Positions 1-8,889 of a DNA stretch of 64,000 nt are shown here, one piece after another. Origin of the DNA: Rhodobacteraceae bacterium HTCC2083 (lineage in GTDB: Bacteria; Pseudomonadota; Alphaproteobacteria; Rhodobacterales; Rhodobacteraceae); contig DS995276.1 in the NCBI GenBank assembly GCA_000156115.1, forward strand, positions 3,628,620-3,692,619, written 5' to 3'. Position 1 is the first letter of the stretch, and every line of letters starts with the position of its first letter. Below the pieces are notes generated by a model. It did not search any database and was not told the DNA's origin. It saw nothing but the letters and a program-made list of their open reading frames with translations. Made by a program: the position numbers and the translations under genes.

Positions 1-1065
1 CGTTGGGAAGATCTAAGTATACTTGTGCAGAACGAAGACACGCAGCGCCACGCCTCCGATGGGGGCGTGCCGATTGCGGAGCTTTTGTGCCAAGGTGCGC
101 GCTCGGATGTGGTTGCACTCGCGGAACATCTTTTGATCGATGGAAAACCCGAGGAAAACCGCCCCCTGACGGAGGCGATTTTCGCACTTGAAGGGATCTT
201 AAACGAGTACCCGGACAACCATGTGATCGCGACGATTGTTGCGCTCGCGCATCTCGATATCGCATGGGCATGGCGCGGCACCGAGAGCACACGTGACACC
301 CCTGCGCGCAATCTCGAAGCATTCAGCTTGCATTGCAAACGCGCGCAGCAAGTGCTTGATCCCTTTTGTGGAATAGAGCTTGATAGTTCGCTCTTAACCT
401 CTGCGCGCTGCGCACTGTTGGTTGGCAATCCGAACGCGAACGATCGAGTGGCCGACGATTATGAGGACTTGATTGACCTCGCGCCGCAACAACAACGCCA
501 TATCCGCGCGCTTGGACATCACATGTTGCCGCAATGGTTTGGCAGCTACGGCTCCCTTGAATTGGAAGCCCGCCGAACAGCCTCCAGAACCCAAGATATA
601 TGGGGGGCTGGTGCCTATACATGGGCGTTTTTTGACGCGCTTTTGGTTGATCCGGCCTGTGCCCGCGTTCTCGACATTCCATTCTTCTTGGAAGGTATGC
701 GCGATATTCTCGAGCGCTCAGAAGATCAACATAATGCAAACATGTTTGCCTCCTTTGCGGCAGTGTCGATTCCGAACGCAGCAAAACAATGTGGTGAAGA
801 CCTCGAAGCAATCGCAGCACTGAAACAAATTCAAAAATCTGCGCAGTGGATTATGTCGGATCATCTGCATGAACTGCATCCCCTCATTTGGGGGCATGCT
901 ATTGAAGGATTCGACAACCAAGCCCGCATCGCATCCATTGACGCCCTTTTTAAGCAAGGTCGTGAAAAGGCGAACCAAGTCTTTGTGAGCCTGTTTGGGG
1001 ATCAAATGTTAAAAGGCAACGCGCTAATTTTTACACCCCAAGGACTTTTTGTTCAACAAGCGTAA
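1..1065 (+). CDS. Conserved hypothetical protein, 5' end outside window
   Basis: The frame is open from base 1, so the protein probably starts upstream. A GTG at 25 gives 346 residues but has no clear ribosome-binding site. The product looks soluble and helical, with no signal peptide or membrane segment. The middle part (motif LPQWFGSYGSLELEARRTA, about residue 170) loosely resembles the helical-repeat region of DUF4034-type proteins; this is a weak impression from memory. The function is not recognised. Later genes run on both strands, so no operon partner is evident in the window. Confidence 0.7.
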   Translation, partial: RWEDLSILVQNEDTQRHASDGGVPIAELLCQGARSDVVALAEHLLIDGKPEENRPLTEAIFALEGILNEYPDNHVIATIVALAHLDIAWAWRGTESTRDTPARNLEAFSLHCKRAQQVLDPFCGIELDSSLLTSARCALLVGNPNANDRVADDYEDLIDLAPQQQRHIRALGHHMLPQWFGSYGSLELEARRTASRTQDIWGAGAYTWAFFDALLVDPACARVLDIPFFLEGMRDILERSEDQHNANMFASFAAVSIPNAAKQCGEDLEAIAALKQIQKSAQWIMSDHLHELHPLIWGHAIEGFDNQARIASIDALFKQGREKANQVFVSLFGDQMLKGNALIFTPQGLFVQQA

Positions 1066-1094
1066 GCCAATCAATGCGACCGCTAGTTTTGGCG

Positions 1095-1430
1095 TTAGCG
1101 CCCTGTCTTCATAAGAAACGCGGCTGTTCCAAACAGCGCTTCGGTCATCGGCATTGAAATCTCTTCATGTGATAAAATCTTAGGGGGCGCTTCTATCTTT
1201 TTAAGATTCTGAGTTTCCGGTTGCTTAACGAGGTGCCAAAATGCCCCACTGGACTTTCGTTGCTCCTCTTTCTCGGACGCGTTGAGAACGGCATCGAACG
1301 ATAGTTCTGCGCTCGAGCGGGACACCTTTGTATTAACCATCAAAAACTTCGACCCATCGTTTGCGATTTGGAACGGCTCTGTATTCATTGAGCGGACAAT
1401 TTGCGCTTGCAGTTCTACTTGCTGCGACAT
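1095..1430 (-). CDS. Small hypothetical protein
   Basis: A 111-residue frame with an ATG start, convergent with the preceding gene (30 bp between stops). It is charged, with no signal peptide and no motif I recognise. The run KKIEAPPKILSHEEI could be a linker. It lies just beyond the truncated end of the decayed sensor gene at 1587-2179, so it could itself be a remnant. It is kept because the frame is uninterrupted on the strand of the neighbouring decayed gene and no better frame covers the interval. Confidence 0.4.
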   Translation of the reverse strand: MSQQVELQAQIVRSMNTEPFQIANDGSKFLMVNTKVSRSSAELSFDAVLNASEKEEQRKSSGAFWHLVKQPETQNLKKIEAPPKILSHEEISMPMTEALFGTAAFLMKTGR

Positions 1431-1586
1431 TAGATCTCGATCTAGCGGAAACCTTAGGGACGTTGAACCGAAGGAGAACGCGAGATCAGCATCCTCAAAA
1501 CCTTAAAAAAAACGCTTTCGTACCAACCCCAGAACTGTTCCACGCCAAGCAGTCGGCATGAACAGAATAGCATATTTTGGCTTAGT

Positions 1587-2179
1587 TTAAAACCAGCCCG
1601 GTTGGGGGTCCATCATTCTTGAGCTCATACGCAAGGCAATCTCACGCACGAACGCAGACCTCATCATCGCGCCATGATCAGTGTCAAGCGTTGCAGATTC
1701 TGCCAACCGGTATTCTCGAGTGATTTTAAGCTCTTCTGCATCGAGCAGATGAGCGGCAATCGTGATCGATGCAAGATTGAAGATCGCAATTGGAGCCGAC
1801 GCATTTTCCAAGAACCAGCTTTGTGCAGGTTCTTGCAGAACAACCGCCGCACAAAAGTGTAGCGACGCCATATAATAGAAAAAGACCAGGTGTTTTACTT
1901 TGTGGTGAAAAGGTGGACGCGTGAGCCGCGCCAATAATCCACCGGCGCAGACTGCGATGATCGTTGCCAAAGTGCCTGACAACATGCCGATACAACCAAG
2001 ACCGAACCGCGTTATCACTGTCATGCAAAAATAGATCAAAGACGCACGCCGCCCCAAAAACCGCCGCATAGAACCAGCGGAACATTGCGTAGGTCGATAA
2101 TGAGCCCATCCATCGGCTCCAGCGGCATATTGAATCGCAACCAAACAGCAGCCCCGAATCCAACCCGCTGCGGAGCAAA
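1587..2179 (-). pseudogene. Decayed 5TMR-LYT/GGDEF membrane sensor (diguanylate cyclase remnant)
   Basis: Two minus-strand frames together make one recognisable protein. The upstream part (2179 to about 2060) reads MPLEPMDGLIIDLRNVPLVL, the hallmark DLRxVP stretch of the 5TM receptor domain found in LytS-like sensors. A one-base deletion in the T5G4 run at 2052-2060 moves the frame. The other frame then continues with the typical helices (RFGLGCIGMLSGTLATIIAV) through about five membrane segments to a start-of-GGDEF signature (TLDTDHGAMMRSAFVREIAL, compare TLDxLTGAxNRRAF). The frame stops at 1587, so the GGDEF catalytic core is missing. The 5' end also lacks a start and the first helix. The gene is therefore broken at three places and cannot make c-di-GMP. 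Confidence 0.7.
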
Positions 2180-2364
2180 TCATCTCGTATGCCCCACTTG
2201 TTCCTGTTGTTAGCGCCCAAAGGCTTAAGGTTGGTTTAAATGACCAAAGTTTTGCGATCCTTTAGAATCCCCCCTGTTATTGAGATCTCTGACAGAGCCC
2301 CTCTTGCCCCCTCCTCAGCTCTGCCTTAAAAGCCCTTAACGCCCTGATTTCATGGACCCACAGC

Positions 2365-3876
2365 ATGCTTGATCTGACCTTCGAGACCCCGAAAATTAAA
2401 ACGATTGCGGGGGCAAAACACGATTGGGAACTTGTCATCGGTATGGAAGTGCACGCGCAAGTCGCTTCGAACTCCAAATTGTTCTCTGCTGCCTCGACAA
2501 AATTCGGCGCAGAGCCCAATTCCAATGTCGCTTTCGTTGATGCGGCAATGCCCGGAATGCTGCCTGTTATCAATGAGTTCTGTGTTGAACAAGCAGTACG
2601 CACGGGGCTTGGTTTAAAGGCAGAAATCAATCTGTTCTCGGCGTTTGATCGCAAGAACTACTTCTACCCTGACCTGCCGCAGGGCTATCAAATCAGTCAG
2701 TTGTATCACCCAATTGTCGGCGAAGGCGAAATCATCGTTGATCTTGAGCCTGGCATCGCGCGCCGAGTACGGATCGAGCGTATTCACCTCGAACAAGACG
2801 CGGGCAAATCGATTCACGATATGGACCCAAATATGTCTTTCGTTGATCTCAACCGCACGGGCGTCGCCTTAATGGAGATCGTCTCGCGCCCAGATATTCG
2901 CGGCCCCGAAGAAGCCGCTGCTTTCGTGGTCAAGCTGCGCCAGATCCTGCGTTACCTGGGCACCTGCGACGGCAATATGCAAAGCGGCAGCATGCGCGCA
3001 GACGTCAACGTCTCGGTCTGTTTGCCGGGCCAATACGAGAAATTCATCGAAACGGGTGATTTCGGCCACCTTGGCACACGCTGCGAGATTAAGAACATGA
3101 ACTCCATGCGCTTCATCCAGCAAGCCATCGATGTTGAAGCAAAACGCCAGATCGCAATCATCGAAGCGGGCGGCAAAGTCGAGCAAGAAACCCGCCTGTA
3201 CGATCCAGACAAGGGCGAAACCCGCTCTATGCGCTCCAAGGAAGAGGCGCATGATTACCGCTATTTCCCCGACCCTGATTTGCTCCCTTTAGAGATCGAA
3301 CAGGCTTGGGTCGACGATATCGCCAAAACTCTGCCAGAGCTGCCTGATGAGAAGAAAGCACGCTTCGTCACCTCATTTGGCCTTTCCGAATATGACGCCT
3401 CGGTCTTGACCGCAGACGTTGAATCCGCAGGCTACTTTGAGTCCGTTGCGGAGAACCGCGATGGCAAGCTCGCGGCGAATTGGGTGATTAACGAACTCTT
3501 TGGACGTCTAAAGTCAGACGAGAAAGACATCATCACCTGCCCGATCACACCAGCCCAGCTTGGTGGCATCATTGATTTGATCAAGGCCGACACGATCTCT
3601 GGAAAAATCGCCAAGGATCTGTTCGAGATCGTTTATACGGAGGGTGGCAACCCCGCCGACATCGTCGAAGCGCGCGGAATGAAGCAAGTGACAGATACGG
3701 GCGCAATCGAAGCCGCAGTCGATCAGATCATCGCCGACAATCCGGCGCAGGTGGCGAAAGCAAAAGAAAACCCGAAACTCGCAGGCTGGTTCGTCGGTCA
3801 GGTGATGAAAGCGACAGGTGGCAAAGCCAACCCGAAAGCCGTCAACCAGATCATCGCGGCAAAGCTCGCCGAATGA
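2365..3876 (+). CDS. gatB: Aspartyl/glutamyl-tRNA(Asn/Gln) amidotransferase subunit B
   Basis: GatB binds mischarged Glu-tRNA(Gln) or Asp-tRNA(Asn) and activates it for amidation with ammonia from GatA in the GatCAB complex. The 503-residue product has the family's normal length. It shows [12 protein letters not shown] near the N-terminus, [17 protein letters not shown] at about residue 159, [14 protein letters not shown] at about 296, and a C-terminal YqeY-like domain ending in [13 protein letters not shown]. gatA and gatC are not adjacent. The stop overlaps the start of the next gene (ATGA), suggesting coupled translation. Confidence 0.97.
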   Translation: MLDLTFETPKIKTIAGAKHDWELVIGMEVHAQVASNSKLFSAASTKFGAEPNSNVAFVDAAMPGMLPVINEFCVEQAVRTGLGLKAEINLFSAFDRKNYFYPDLPQGYQISQLYHPIVGEGEIIVDLEPGIARRVRIERIHLEQDAGKSIHDMDPNMSFVDLNRTGVALMEIVSRPDIRGPEEAAAFVVKLRQILRYLGTCDGNMQSGSMRADVNVSVCLPGQYEKFIETGDFGHLGTRCEIKNMNSMRFIQQAIDVEAKRQIAIIEAGGKVEQETRLYDPDKGETRSMRSKEEAHDYRYFPDPDLLPLEIEQAWVDDIAKTLPELPDEKKARFVTSFGLSEYDASVLTADVESAGYFESVAENRDGKLAANWVINELFGRLKSDEKDIITCPITPAQLGGIIDLIKADTISGKIAKDLFEIVYTEGGNPADIVEARGMKQVTDTGAIEAAVDQIIADNPAQVAKAKENPKLAGWFVGQVMKATGGKANPKAVNQIIAAKLAE

Positions 3877-4265
3877 TACGCTACGAATATAAGGTCCTGC
3901 CTGCACCATCTCGGGGTCAGCGGGGCAAAGGCGTCAAAGGCAGCGACGGCAAATTCGCCAATGCGCTCGAAACCCTGATGAACCTAATGGGATCAGACGG
4001 CTGGGAATATCAACGCGCTGACACTCTGCCCTCAGAAGAACGCGCAGGTATCGCTTCCAAGACCACAGTGTTTCGCAATGTGTTGGTGTTTCGCCGCCCT
4101 ATTGAAACCGATGTAGAGGCGTTTGAGCCAAAATTGCTCGATGCACCGAACGAAGAACCAGAGCTCGACAGCGAAGACACTGAAACGGACGAGCTGGCCT
4201 CTGACCCAGCGCAACCCTCGGATCCAGACGCCACCGTGCAAAACGAAGACCCCGACGACCACTGA
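3873..4265 (+). CDS. DUF4177 domain protein
   Basis: The 130-residue protein starts inside the gatB stop (ATGA overlap), so it is probably translated from the gatB message. Residues 1-75 ([11 protein letters not shown], then [18 protein letters not shown] and [10 protein letters not shown]) match the compact DUF4177 fold, whose function is unknown. The last 50 residues are acidic and low complexity, rich in Glu, Asp, Pro and Ser, and are probably disordered. In related alphaproteobacteria I recall this gene also following gatB. No catalytic motif is visible. Confidence 0.85.
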   Translation: MIRYEYKVLPAPSRGQRGKGVKGSDGKFANALETLMNLMGSDGWEYQRADTLPSEERAGIASKTTVFRNVLVFRRPIETDVEAFEPKLLDAPNEEPELDSEDTETDELASDPAQPSDPDATVQNEDPDDH

Positions 4266-4364
4266 GCCTAACCCTCCAAGACTTCTTTGGTCCCGAAATA
4301 CCTCGGAGGGTCTGCCTCGAAGACGGGGGCAGCGCCCCACCGCTCTAAACAAAACTTGCGCCCA

Positions 4365-4625
4365 CTAGGGCACGTCTAGATCCAACGCCAGCGCATGAAT
4401 GCGGCCAATCAACTCAGGCCCAAGTGCTGCATGCACCATGCGATGCCGCGCAATCCGGCTCTTACCTTCAAACACCTCCGCGCGAATACGCAGGTTATAA
4501 TGGCTCTCGCCACCTTCCTGATACCCGCTATGCCCGCGATGGCTTTCGCTATCATCGACCACATCCAACGCGCTTGGGGTCAATGCGGCCTCAAGTTTTG
4601 CACGAATTTCATCTGCCTTGGACAT
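4365..4625 (-). CDS. BolA family protein
   Basis: This 86-residue protein has the BolA fold signature: N-terminal IRAKLEAALTPSALDVVDDS, the HxGH-type stretch SHRGHSGYQEGGESHYNL, and RIARHRMVHAALGPEL with the conserved RHRxVxxxL. BolA proteins partner with monothiol glutaredoxins in Fe-S cluster and iron handling. It is divergent from the J-domain gene. Of the BolA, IbaG and BolA2/3 types, the sequence alone does not say which. Confidence 0.93.
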   Translation of the reverse strand: MSKADEIRAKLEAALTPSALDVVDDSESHRGHSGYQEGGESHYNLRIRAEVFEGKSRIARHRMVHAALGPELIGRIHALALDLDVP

Positions 4626-4696
4626 TTTTACAAAACTCCCCTTCTAACCCCTGCCAAATCCTCTATTGTTATGCCCCTGATAGGACGAGGTGAGCA

Positions 4697-5323
4697 ATGC
4701 AAAAGAAGAGCGATCCCTTTGGTTTCGATATGTCCGTATCGTCTGCAAAGAAGAAAAATCCACGTGGTCGCAGGGGCATGTCGGGCGAATCAGAGACCTC
4801 GCAGCGGGTGTGCGCCAAGGACGGCTGCGAATTGCCGGGCAAGTTTCGCGCACCGCGCGCGCCTGATGTTCTGGATGATTTCATCTGGTTCTGCAAAGAT
4901 CACGTGCGCGAATATAATCTAAAATGGAACTTCTTTAACGGCACCACAGAGGCCGAGTTGAACGCACAGCAGAGCAAGGACAAGGTCTGGGAACGCGAAA
5001 CAAAGCCTGTCAAAGACCCCGAAGCCGCTGCTTGGGCACGCCTTGGCATTGAGGATCCACATCAAGTTCTTGGCGGTAACGCCACGCGCAATCCGGGCAA
5101 AGGCGGTGGTGCGGGCAAGCGCCTGCCACCCACTGAGCGTCGTGCAATGGAAATTCTCGAGGCCAAAGATTTCTGGACCAAACCCGAAATTCGCAAGTCT
5201 TATAAAGCCCTTATCAAAGTACTACACCCCGATATGAATGGCGGCGACCGCTCGCAAGAGGAGCAATTGCAAGAAGTCGTTTGGGCCTGGGATCAAATTA
5301 AAGACAGTCGCAACTTCAAGTAG
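4697..5323 (+). CDS. J-domain (DnaJ-like) protein
   Basis: 208 residues with a C-terminal J domain. The HPD tripeptide (IKVLHPDMNGGDR) lies at about residue 177 and the helices around it are intact, so it should stimulate an Hsp70 ATPase. The first 130 residues contain CAKDGCELPGKFRAPRAPD, with a Cys pair, and an FxxHVREYNxxWNFF-like segment typical of the short alphaproteobacterial J proteins. There is no G/F or zinc-finger region, so it is not DnaJ itself. In relatives I recall this gene beside cobS. Here the two are 4.5 kb apart. Confidence 0.9.
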   Translation: MQKKSDPFGFDMSVSSAKKKNPRGRRGMSGESETSQRVCAKDGCELPGKFRAPRAPDVLDDFIWFCKDHVREYNLKWNFFNGTTEAELNAQQSKDKVWERETKPVKDPEAAAWARLGIEDPHQVLGGNATRNPGKGGGAGKRLPPTERRAMEILEAKDFWTKPEIRKSYKALIKVLHPDMNGGDRSQEEQLQEVVWAWDQIKDSRNFK

Positions 5324-5390
5324 CGAAAAATCTGACAATACACCCACGTCGGGAATTCCAGACTTTCCAACACGCGGCAAAACGTAAACG

Positions 5391-5424
5391 ATCTCCTAAT
5401 ATTTGAATATTAGGAGATTTTTTT
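5391..5424 (+). promoter_or_regulatory. Leader hairpin covering the Shine-Dalgarno, followed by T7
   Basis: Positions 5391-5403 and 5406-5418 form a perfect 13-bp inverted repeat with a 2-nt centre, followed by a T run to 5424. The only good Shine-Dalgarno (AGGAG, 5412-5416, 8 nt before the ATG at 5425) lies inside the 3' arm and pairs with CTCCT in the 5' arm. The stem is A/T-rich apart from four G-C pairs. It could be an intrinsic terminator for the upstream gene, a translational lock, or a melting (thermometer-like) element. Confidence 0.65.
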
Positions 5425-6690
5425 ATGACCGATGCGTTTCTGTCCTCAATTCATACCAAGTCAAACGACACATCAGCCGACCAAGCCAGTAAATGTGAAG
5501 AAATCCAGCACACCGTGAGCGACTTTATCGGCAAAAACTGTGAGCCACTCGCTAACAGCTTGCAAAGAACTGACGCCACCATTTGCGCTTGTGATCAAGC
5601 TTCACCAGTTGATGGCGTGGACCTAATCATATTAATTGATCAGTCAGGGAGCATGGATGACATTGCTCCGCTTGTTGCCGATGCAAGTGCGGCCGCCATA
5701 GAATCCGCCAAAGACAAGTGTGGCGCGGAAAATCTAAGGGTCGCGTGGTTCACTAACGATGGCTCCGACTATGGAGCCTCTATCCCACGCGCACCCTATA
5801 TTGCAGCAGGTTTCACGCAAACCCATGAACAATACTTACGCGGACTTGGTCACACGGGCCCTTTCGCCGGCAACGACTTCCAAGGAAACAACCGCGAAGA
5901 AGGCGCTAAATCGATTAACGATCTCGCACGCATGTATGATTGGCGCCCAGGTGTTTGCCGCGCCATTTTCTACGTCAGCGATGAGCGCTTTGGCGATTAT
6001 GGCCGTACGCATCAACAACAAATGCAAGCGGTTAATGCAGCTGTGGCTGAATGCTTAACGGCTGGCGTCAAAGTATTTGCACATTATGAAGACGGTGGAG
6101 AGCATAGTGGAACACGGCTTGCCGAAAATACCGAAGCCTACGAAACCTTGTGTAATTCAACCAGTGGACGGGCCGAAATCGGCGGCTCTGCGTCGCAAGC
6201 ACTATACGAAGGGCTTCTCGGCGAAGCGATATGCGAAGCCTGTATTACAGACGCAGGCTGCGCAGTCGTGGACTGGCCTGACATTAAACCCTGCATCGAT
6301 ATCAGATGGGGGCAAAGCGACTGTGACGGCATTGAATCCGATGATCACGAAGTGCTCTGCCTCTCAATTTGCAACTGTTATGAGAATGTTACCTTCTCAG
6401 ACGTGAAGATCGGATATCTTTGGCTCACAGACGAAAATGGAGAGGCACCGCCCGCACTGCCCGACGGAACTCCCTCCGGTCGTATCTACCCGCTAGGCCC
6501 CATTTGCTTCGGCGATATCGGACCCTGCGTTGATGGCGAACCAACTTGCGTCCACCGCGAAGCGATTGTCGTACTTAGGGGCGTGAAACCAGGTAAATAT
6601 AACGTTTCTGTCGGTGGATTATGCTTTGATATCAAACGTTCGGTCTTCGTTGAGAAAACTACATTTGAAATGATAGTCTGCGCAAGTTGA
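5425..6690 (+). CDS. Cysteine-rich von Willebrand factor A domain protein
   Basis: The 421-residue protein carries a vWA domain from about residue 63 (GVDLIILIDQSGSMDDI). Its metal-ion-dependent adhesion site DxSxS is intact (DQSGS, residues 72-76). I count 21 cysteines, several in short pairs (CAC, CEAC, CNC). There is no signal peptide or membrane segment. The C-terminal third, from about residue 285, is separate: it runs through DIRWGQSDCDGIESDDHEVL to LRGVKPGKYNVSVGGLCFDI, which reads like a small beta domain. Function is unknown. The start is fixed by AGGAG 8 nt upstream inside a hairpin. Codon use is more A/T-rich than in its neighbours, suggesting acquisition. Confidence 0.85.
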   Translation: MTDAFLSSIHTKSNDTSADQASKCEEIQHTVSDFIGKNCEPLANSLQRTDATICACDQASPVDGVDLIILIDQSGSMDDIAPLVADASAAAIESAKDKCGAENLRVAWFTNDGSDYGASIPRAPYIAAGFTQTHEQYLRGLGHTGPFAGNDFQGNNREEGAKSINDLARMYDWRPGVCRAIFYVSDERFGDYGRTHQQQMQAVNAAVAECLTAGVKVFAHYEDGGEHSGTRLAENTEAYETLCNSTSGRAEIGGSASQALYEGLLGEAICEACITDAGCAVVDWPDIKPCIDIRWGQSDCDGIESDDHEVLCLSICNCYENVTFSDVKIGYLWLTDENGEAPPALPDGTPSGRIYPLGPICFGDIGPCVDGEPTCVHREAIVVLRGVKPGKYNVSVGGLCFDIKRSVFVEKTTFEMIVCAS

Positions 6691-6775
6691 CGCGTTAAAC
6701 GCCCAGCATTTCCTCTTTTGTACAAAACGTCTATATATCGCGCCAAGCAGCCCAAGTGAGCGGGACACAGCAGCG

Positions 6776-7489
6776 ATGCCAGCAAAAAAGACCCGCGAAA
6801 CCGATCTCTACCCCCCTGTGAAATCCTTTTTGGAAGCGCAGGGGTATGAGGTCAAAGGCGAGGTTGGCAAGCTCGATGTCATGGCCATGCGCGGCGATGA
6901 ACCACCCTTGATCGTGGAACTCAAAACTGGCTTCTCGCTGTCACTGTTTCATCAAGGGGTGGAGCGGCTCTCGATCTGCGACACGGTCTACATCTGCGTA
7001 CCGCGACCCAAGGGAAAAGCAGGGCTAAAGTCGCTCAAAAACAACAAAAACCTGTGTCGTCGCTTGGGTCTTGGCCTGCTCACAGTGCGCGCCTCTGACA
7101 ATTTCGTGGAGGCGCATGTGGATCCAACACCCTACACCCCGCGCAAGTCGAAAAAGAAAGCCGACCGCCATTTGCGCGAATTTCAACGCCTTGTCGGTGA
7201 CCCCAACACAGGCGGCTCAACGCGGCAAGGGCTTGTGACTGCCTACCGACAAGACGCGCTCAAATGCTTAGGTTTTCTTGAAGGACACGGGCCAACCAAA
7301 GCCTCCGAGATCGCAAAAACCACAGGCGTGCCAACGGCGCGCAATTTGATGTCGCACAATCACTATGGCTGGTTCGAACGTGTGTCTAAAGGCATTTACT
7401 GGCTCAGCTCCAAAGGCCAGGAGGCCCTAGGCGAGTATGAAGCAGACCTTGATGCGATCCGCGACCTTTATCCAGAGCCTGAGGAATAG
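6776..7489 (+). CDS. DUF2161 family protein with PD-(D/E)xK nuclease fold
   Basis: 237 residues. The N-terminal half shows the restriction-endonuclease-like core: E8 in the first helix, D34 in GKLDVMAM, and E48-x-K50 in PLIVELKTG, which together make a plausible intact metal site. The C-terminal half (about residues 155-225) looks like a winged helix: DALKCLGFLEGHGPTKASEI, then GWFERVSKGIYWLSSKGQEA. The family is annotated as DUF2161 with a putative phosphodiesterase or nuclease role; the biological substrate is not known. It converges with msrB with about 25 bp between stops. Confidence 0.85.
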   Translation: MPAKKTRETDLYPPVKSFLEAQGYEVKGEVGKLDVMAMRGDEPPLIVELKTGFSLSLFHQGVERLSICDTVYICVPRPKGKAGLKSLKNNKNLCRRLGLGLLTVRASDNFVEAHVDPTPYTPRKSKKKADRHLREFQRLVGDPNTGGSTRQGLVTAYRQDALKCLGFLEGHGPTKASEIAKTTGVPTARNLMSHNHYGWFERVSKGIYWLSSKGQEALGEYEADLDAIRDLYPEPEE

Positions 7490-7515
7490 CTCCTGATATA
7501 TCGTGGAAAAATCAC

Positions 7516-8007
7516 TTACGCCGCTTTGAACACCAAAGACACTCCGTTCAAACAATGACGCTTGCCTGTTGGCGCGGGTCCATCAGCAAAGACATGACCC
7601 AAGTGCGATCCGCATCGGCGGCAATGCACCTCTGTGCGCACAGCAAACAGCTTGCGGTCTGCCTTTGTGCCAATTGCATTTGGCAAAGACTGATAAAAGC
7701 TCGGCCAACCCGTGCGACTGTCATACTTGGTCCCAGAAGGATAAAGCGCCAGATCGCAGCCGCGGCAATGATAGGTGCCAGCCTCATAATTCTTATCAAG
7801 CGGGGACGAACCTGCGCGCTCCGTACCCTCTTCTCGCATCACCTTATATTGGAGAGTGCTTAACATCGCTTTCCACTCTGCCTTCGAGCGCGTCACTTCA
7901 AACGTGCCGGCGGCCGCAGAACCCGGTCGCGCACCGAACGCGCCTAGAACGCTCATACTGGCCAAACCGCTGGCCGCTCCGAGGGAAAGAAAGTGACGTC
8001 TATGCAT
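7516..8007 (-). CDS. msrB: Peptide-methionine (R)-S-oxide reductase, Tat-exported
   Basis: MsrB reduces the R epimer of methionine sulfoxide in proteins. The protein has both zinc-binding Cys pairs (HCRGC, HCRRC), the core SRTGWPSFYQSL, and catalytic Cys in RHCLNGVSLVF. The ATG at 8007 is preferred over the longer frame to 8055 because GGAAAGGAG lies 7 nt upstream. It gives 163 residues beginning MHRRHFLSLGAASG, a twin-arginine signal, so this copy probably works in the periplasm. It lies downstream of the broken anti-sigma gene on the same strand, suggesting an envelope oxidative-stress operon (inference). Confidence 0.93.
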   Translation of the reverse strand: MHRRHFLSLGAASGLASMSVLGAFGARPGSAAAGTFEVTRSKAEWKAMLSTLQYKVMREEGTERAGSSPLDKNYEAGTYHCRGCDLALYPSGTKYDSRTGWPSFYQSLPNAIGTKADRKLFAVRTEVHCRRCGSHLGHVFADGPAPTGKRHCLNGVSLVFKAA

Positions 8008-8114
8008 GTGTAAACTCCTTTCCTCAGATTTGAGGGGCCGCCCCAACATTTGCAAGACAAGCTAAAGCACATCCATGTGAGGAGTGTTACGGCCAATCGA
8101 CCCCAAACCGCAGC

Positions 8115-8801
8115 TTAAAAATCGGATCGCTTCATAAGCGGTGCCATGCCCAAGAATTCAGGTGTCTCTACCGCTTGTGAAACCGCAAGCATCACCCCTG
8201 CGCGCAACGACCTGCTTTGCGCGCCATTCAAACGCAGCGCACCATGGCGTTGCACAGGTATCACCCCAAAAGACACAGGTGCAGCATCGCCCTTTACGAC
8301 CCATACCGCAAACCTGCTGCCCTCTAATTCCTGCCCATCGTCATATTCAAAATGCAGTAAGGCGGTGACTGGGTTGAACACAAATGTAAGGTCGGCCTCA
8401 TTTTGGGCAATCTGAATGTTTGCTTGCAAAACATCGGTCACGGGGCGCGATCCCATGTCTGAATTATAGACGAAATACGCCAGTAAAGCCGCAGCAATGC
8501 CGCCAAGCGCATATTCCCAGATGCGAATACGGCGCCGCTAAGGCAACCGATTTTCCGACCACAATTCCCTTTTGAGATGATCGAAGACGGATAATGGCAG
8601 ATCGCTCTGGTAAACATTCATACCAAGCGCGGTGAAATGTTCCTGCCAGCGGGCCACTTCATCGCGCAACTCCGCACTCTCTTTGAGGCGACGCTCAAAC
8701 ACGACCCGTTCGTCCCCGTCCAACAGCCCAAGCGCATATTGCCCCGCCAGATCAGAGCGGTCCGCGCCAGTACCATGCCCTGAAACGCGCTCCTCCGTCA
8801 T
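8115..8801 (-). pseudogene. RskA-like anti-sigma factor interrupted by an amber codon
   Basis: One frame encodes an N-terminal anti-sigma domain (SDLAGQYALGLLDGDERVVF), then TAG at 8538-8540. In the same frame it continues directly with a membrane helix (WEYALGGIAAALLAYFVY) and an RskA-type periplasmic domain (FNPVTALLHFEYDDGQELEG to AVETPEFLGMAPLM). Removing the stop gives a normal 228-residue anti-sigma factor. With the stop, the cytoplasmic sigma-binding domain loses its membrane anchor. The likely start is the ATG at 8801 (MTEERVSGH). The partner ECF sigma gene normally found upstream is absent: only about 90 bp separate this gene from an IS5-type element. Read-through cannot be excluded. 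Confidence 0.75.
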
Positions 8802-8889
8802 CGCCCCGCGCCCTTTAGGACACACAAAACACAAATGAGTGCAAATCTTTCCATGCACGCAAGCTGCCACGCCATTGCGTTGAAGCCTA

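Noticed and set aside
323-1005. Overlapping reverse-strand frames in the first gene
   Set aside because: They are antisense shadows with no ribosome-binding site and no coherent protein features.
4268-4310. Inverted ACCCTCC/GGAGGGT between the DUF4177 and BolA genes as a terminator
   Set aside because: The arms are only 7 bp with a loop of more than 20 nt and no T run on either strand; it may belong to a dispersed Roseobacter intergenic repeat, but one copy cannot show that.
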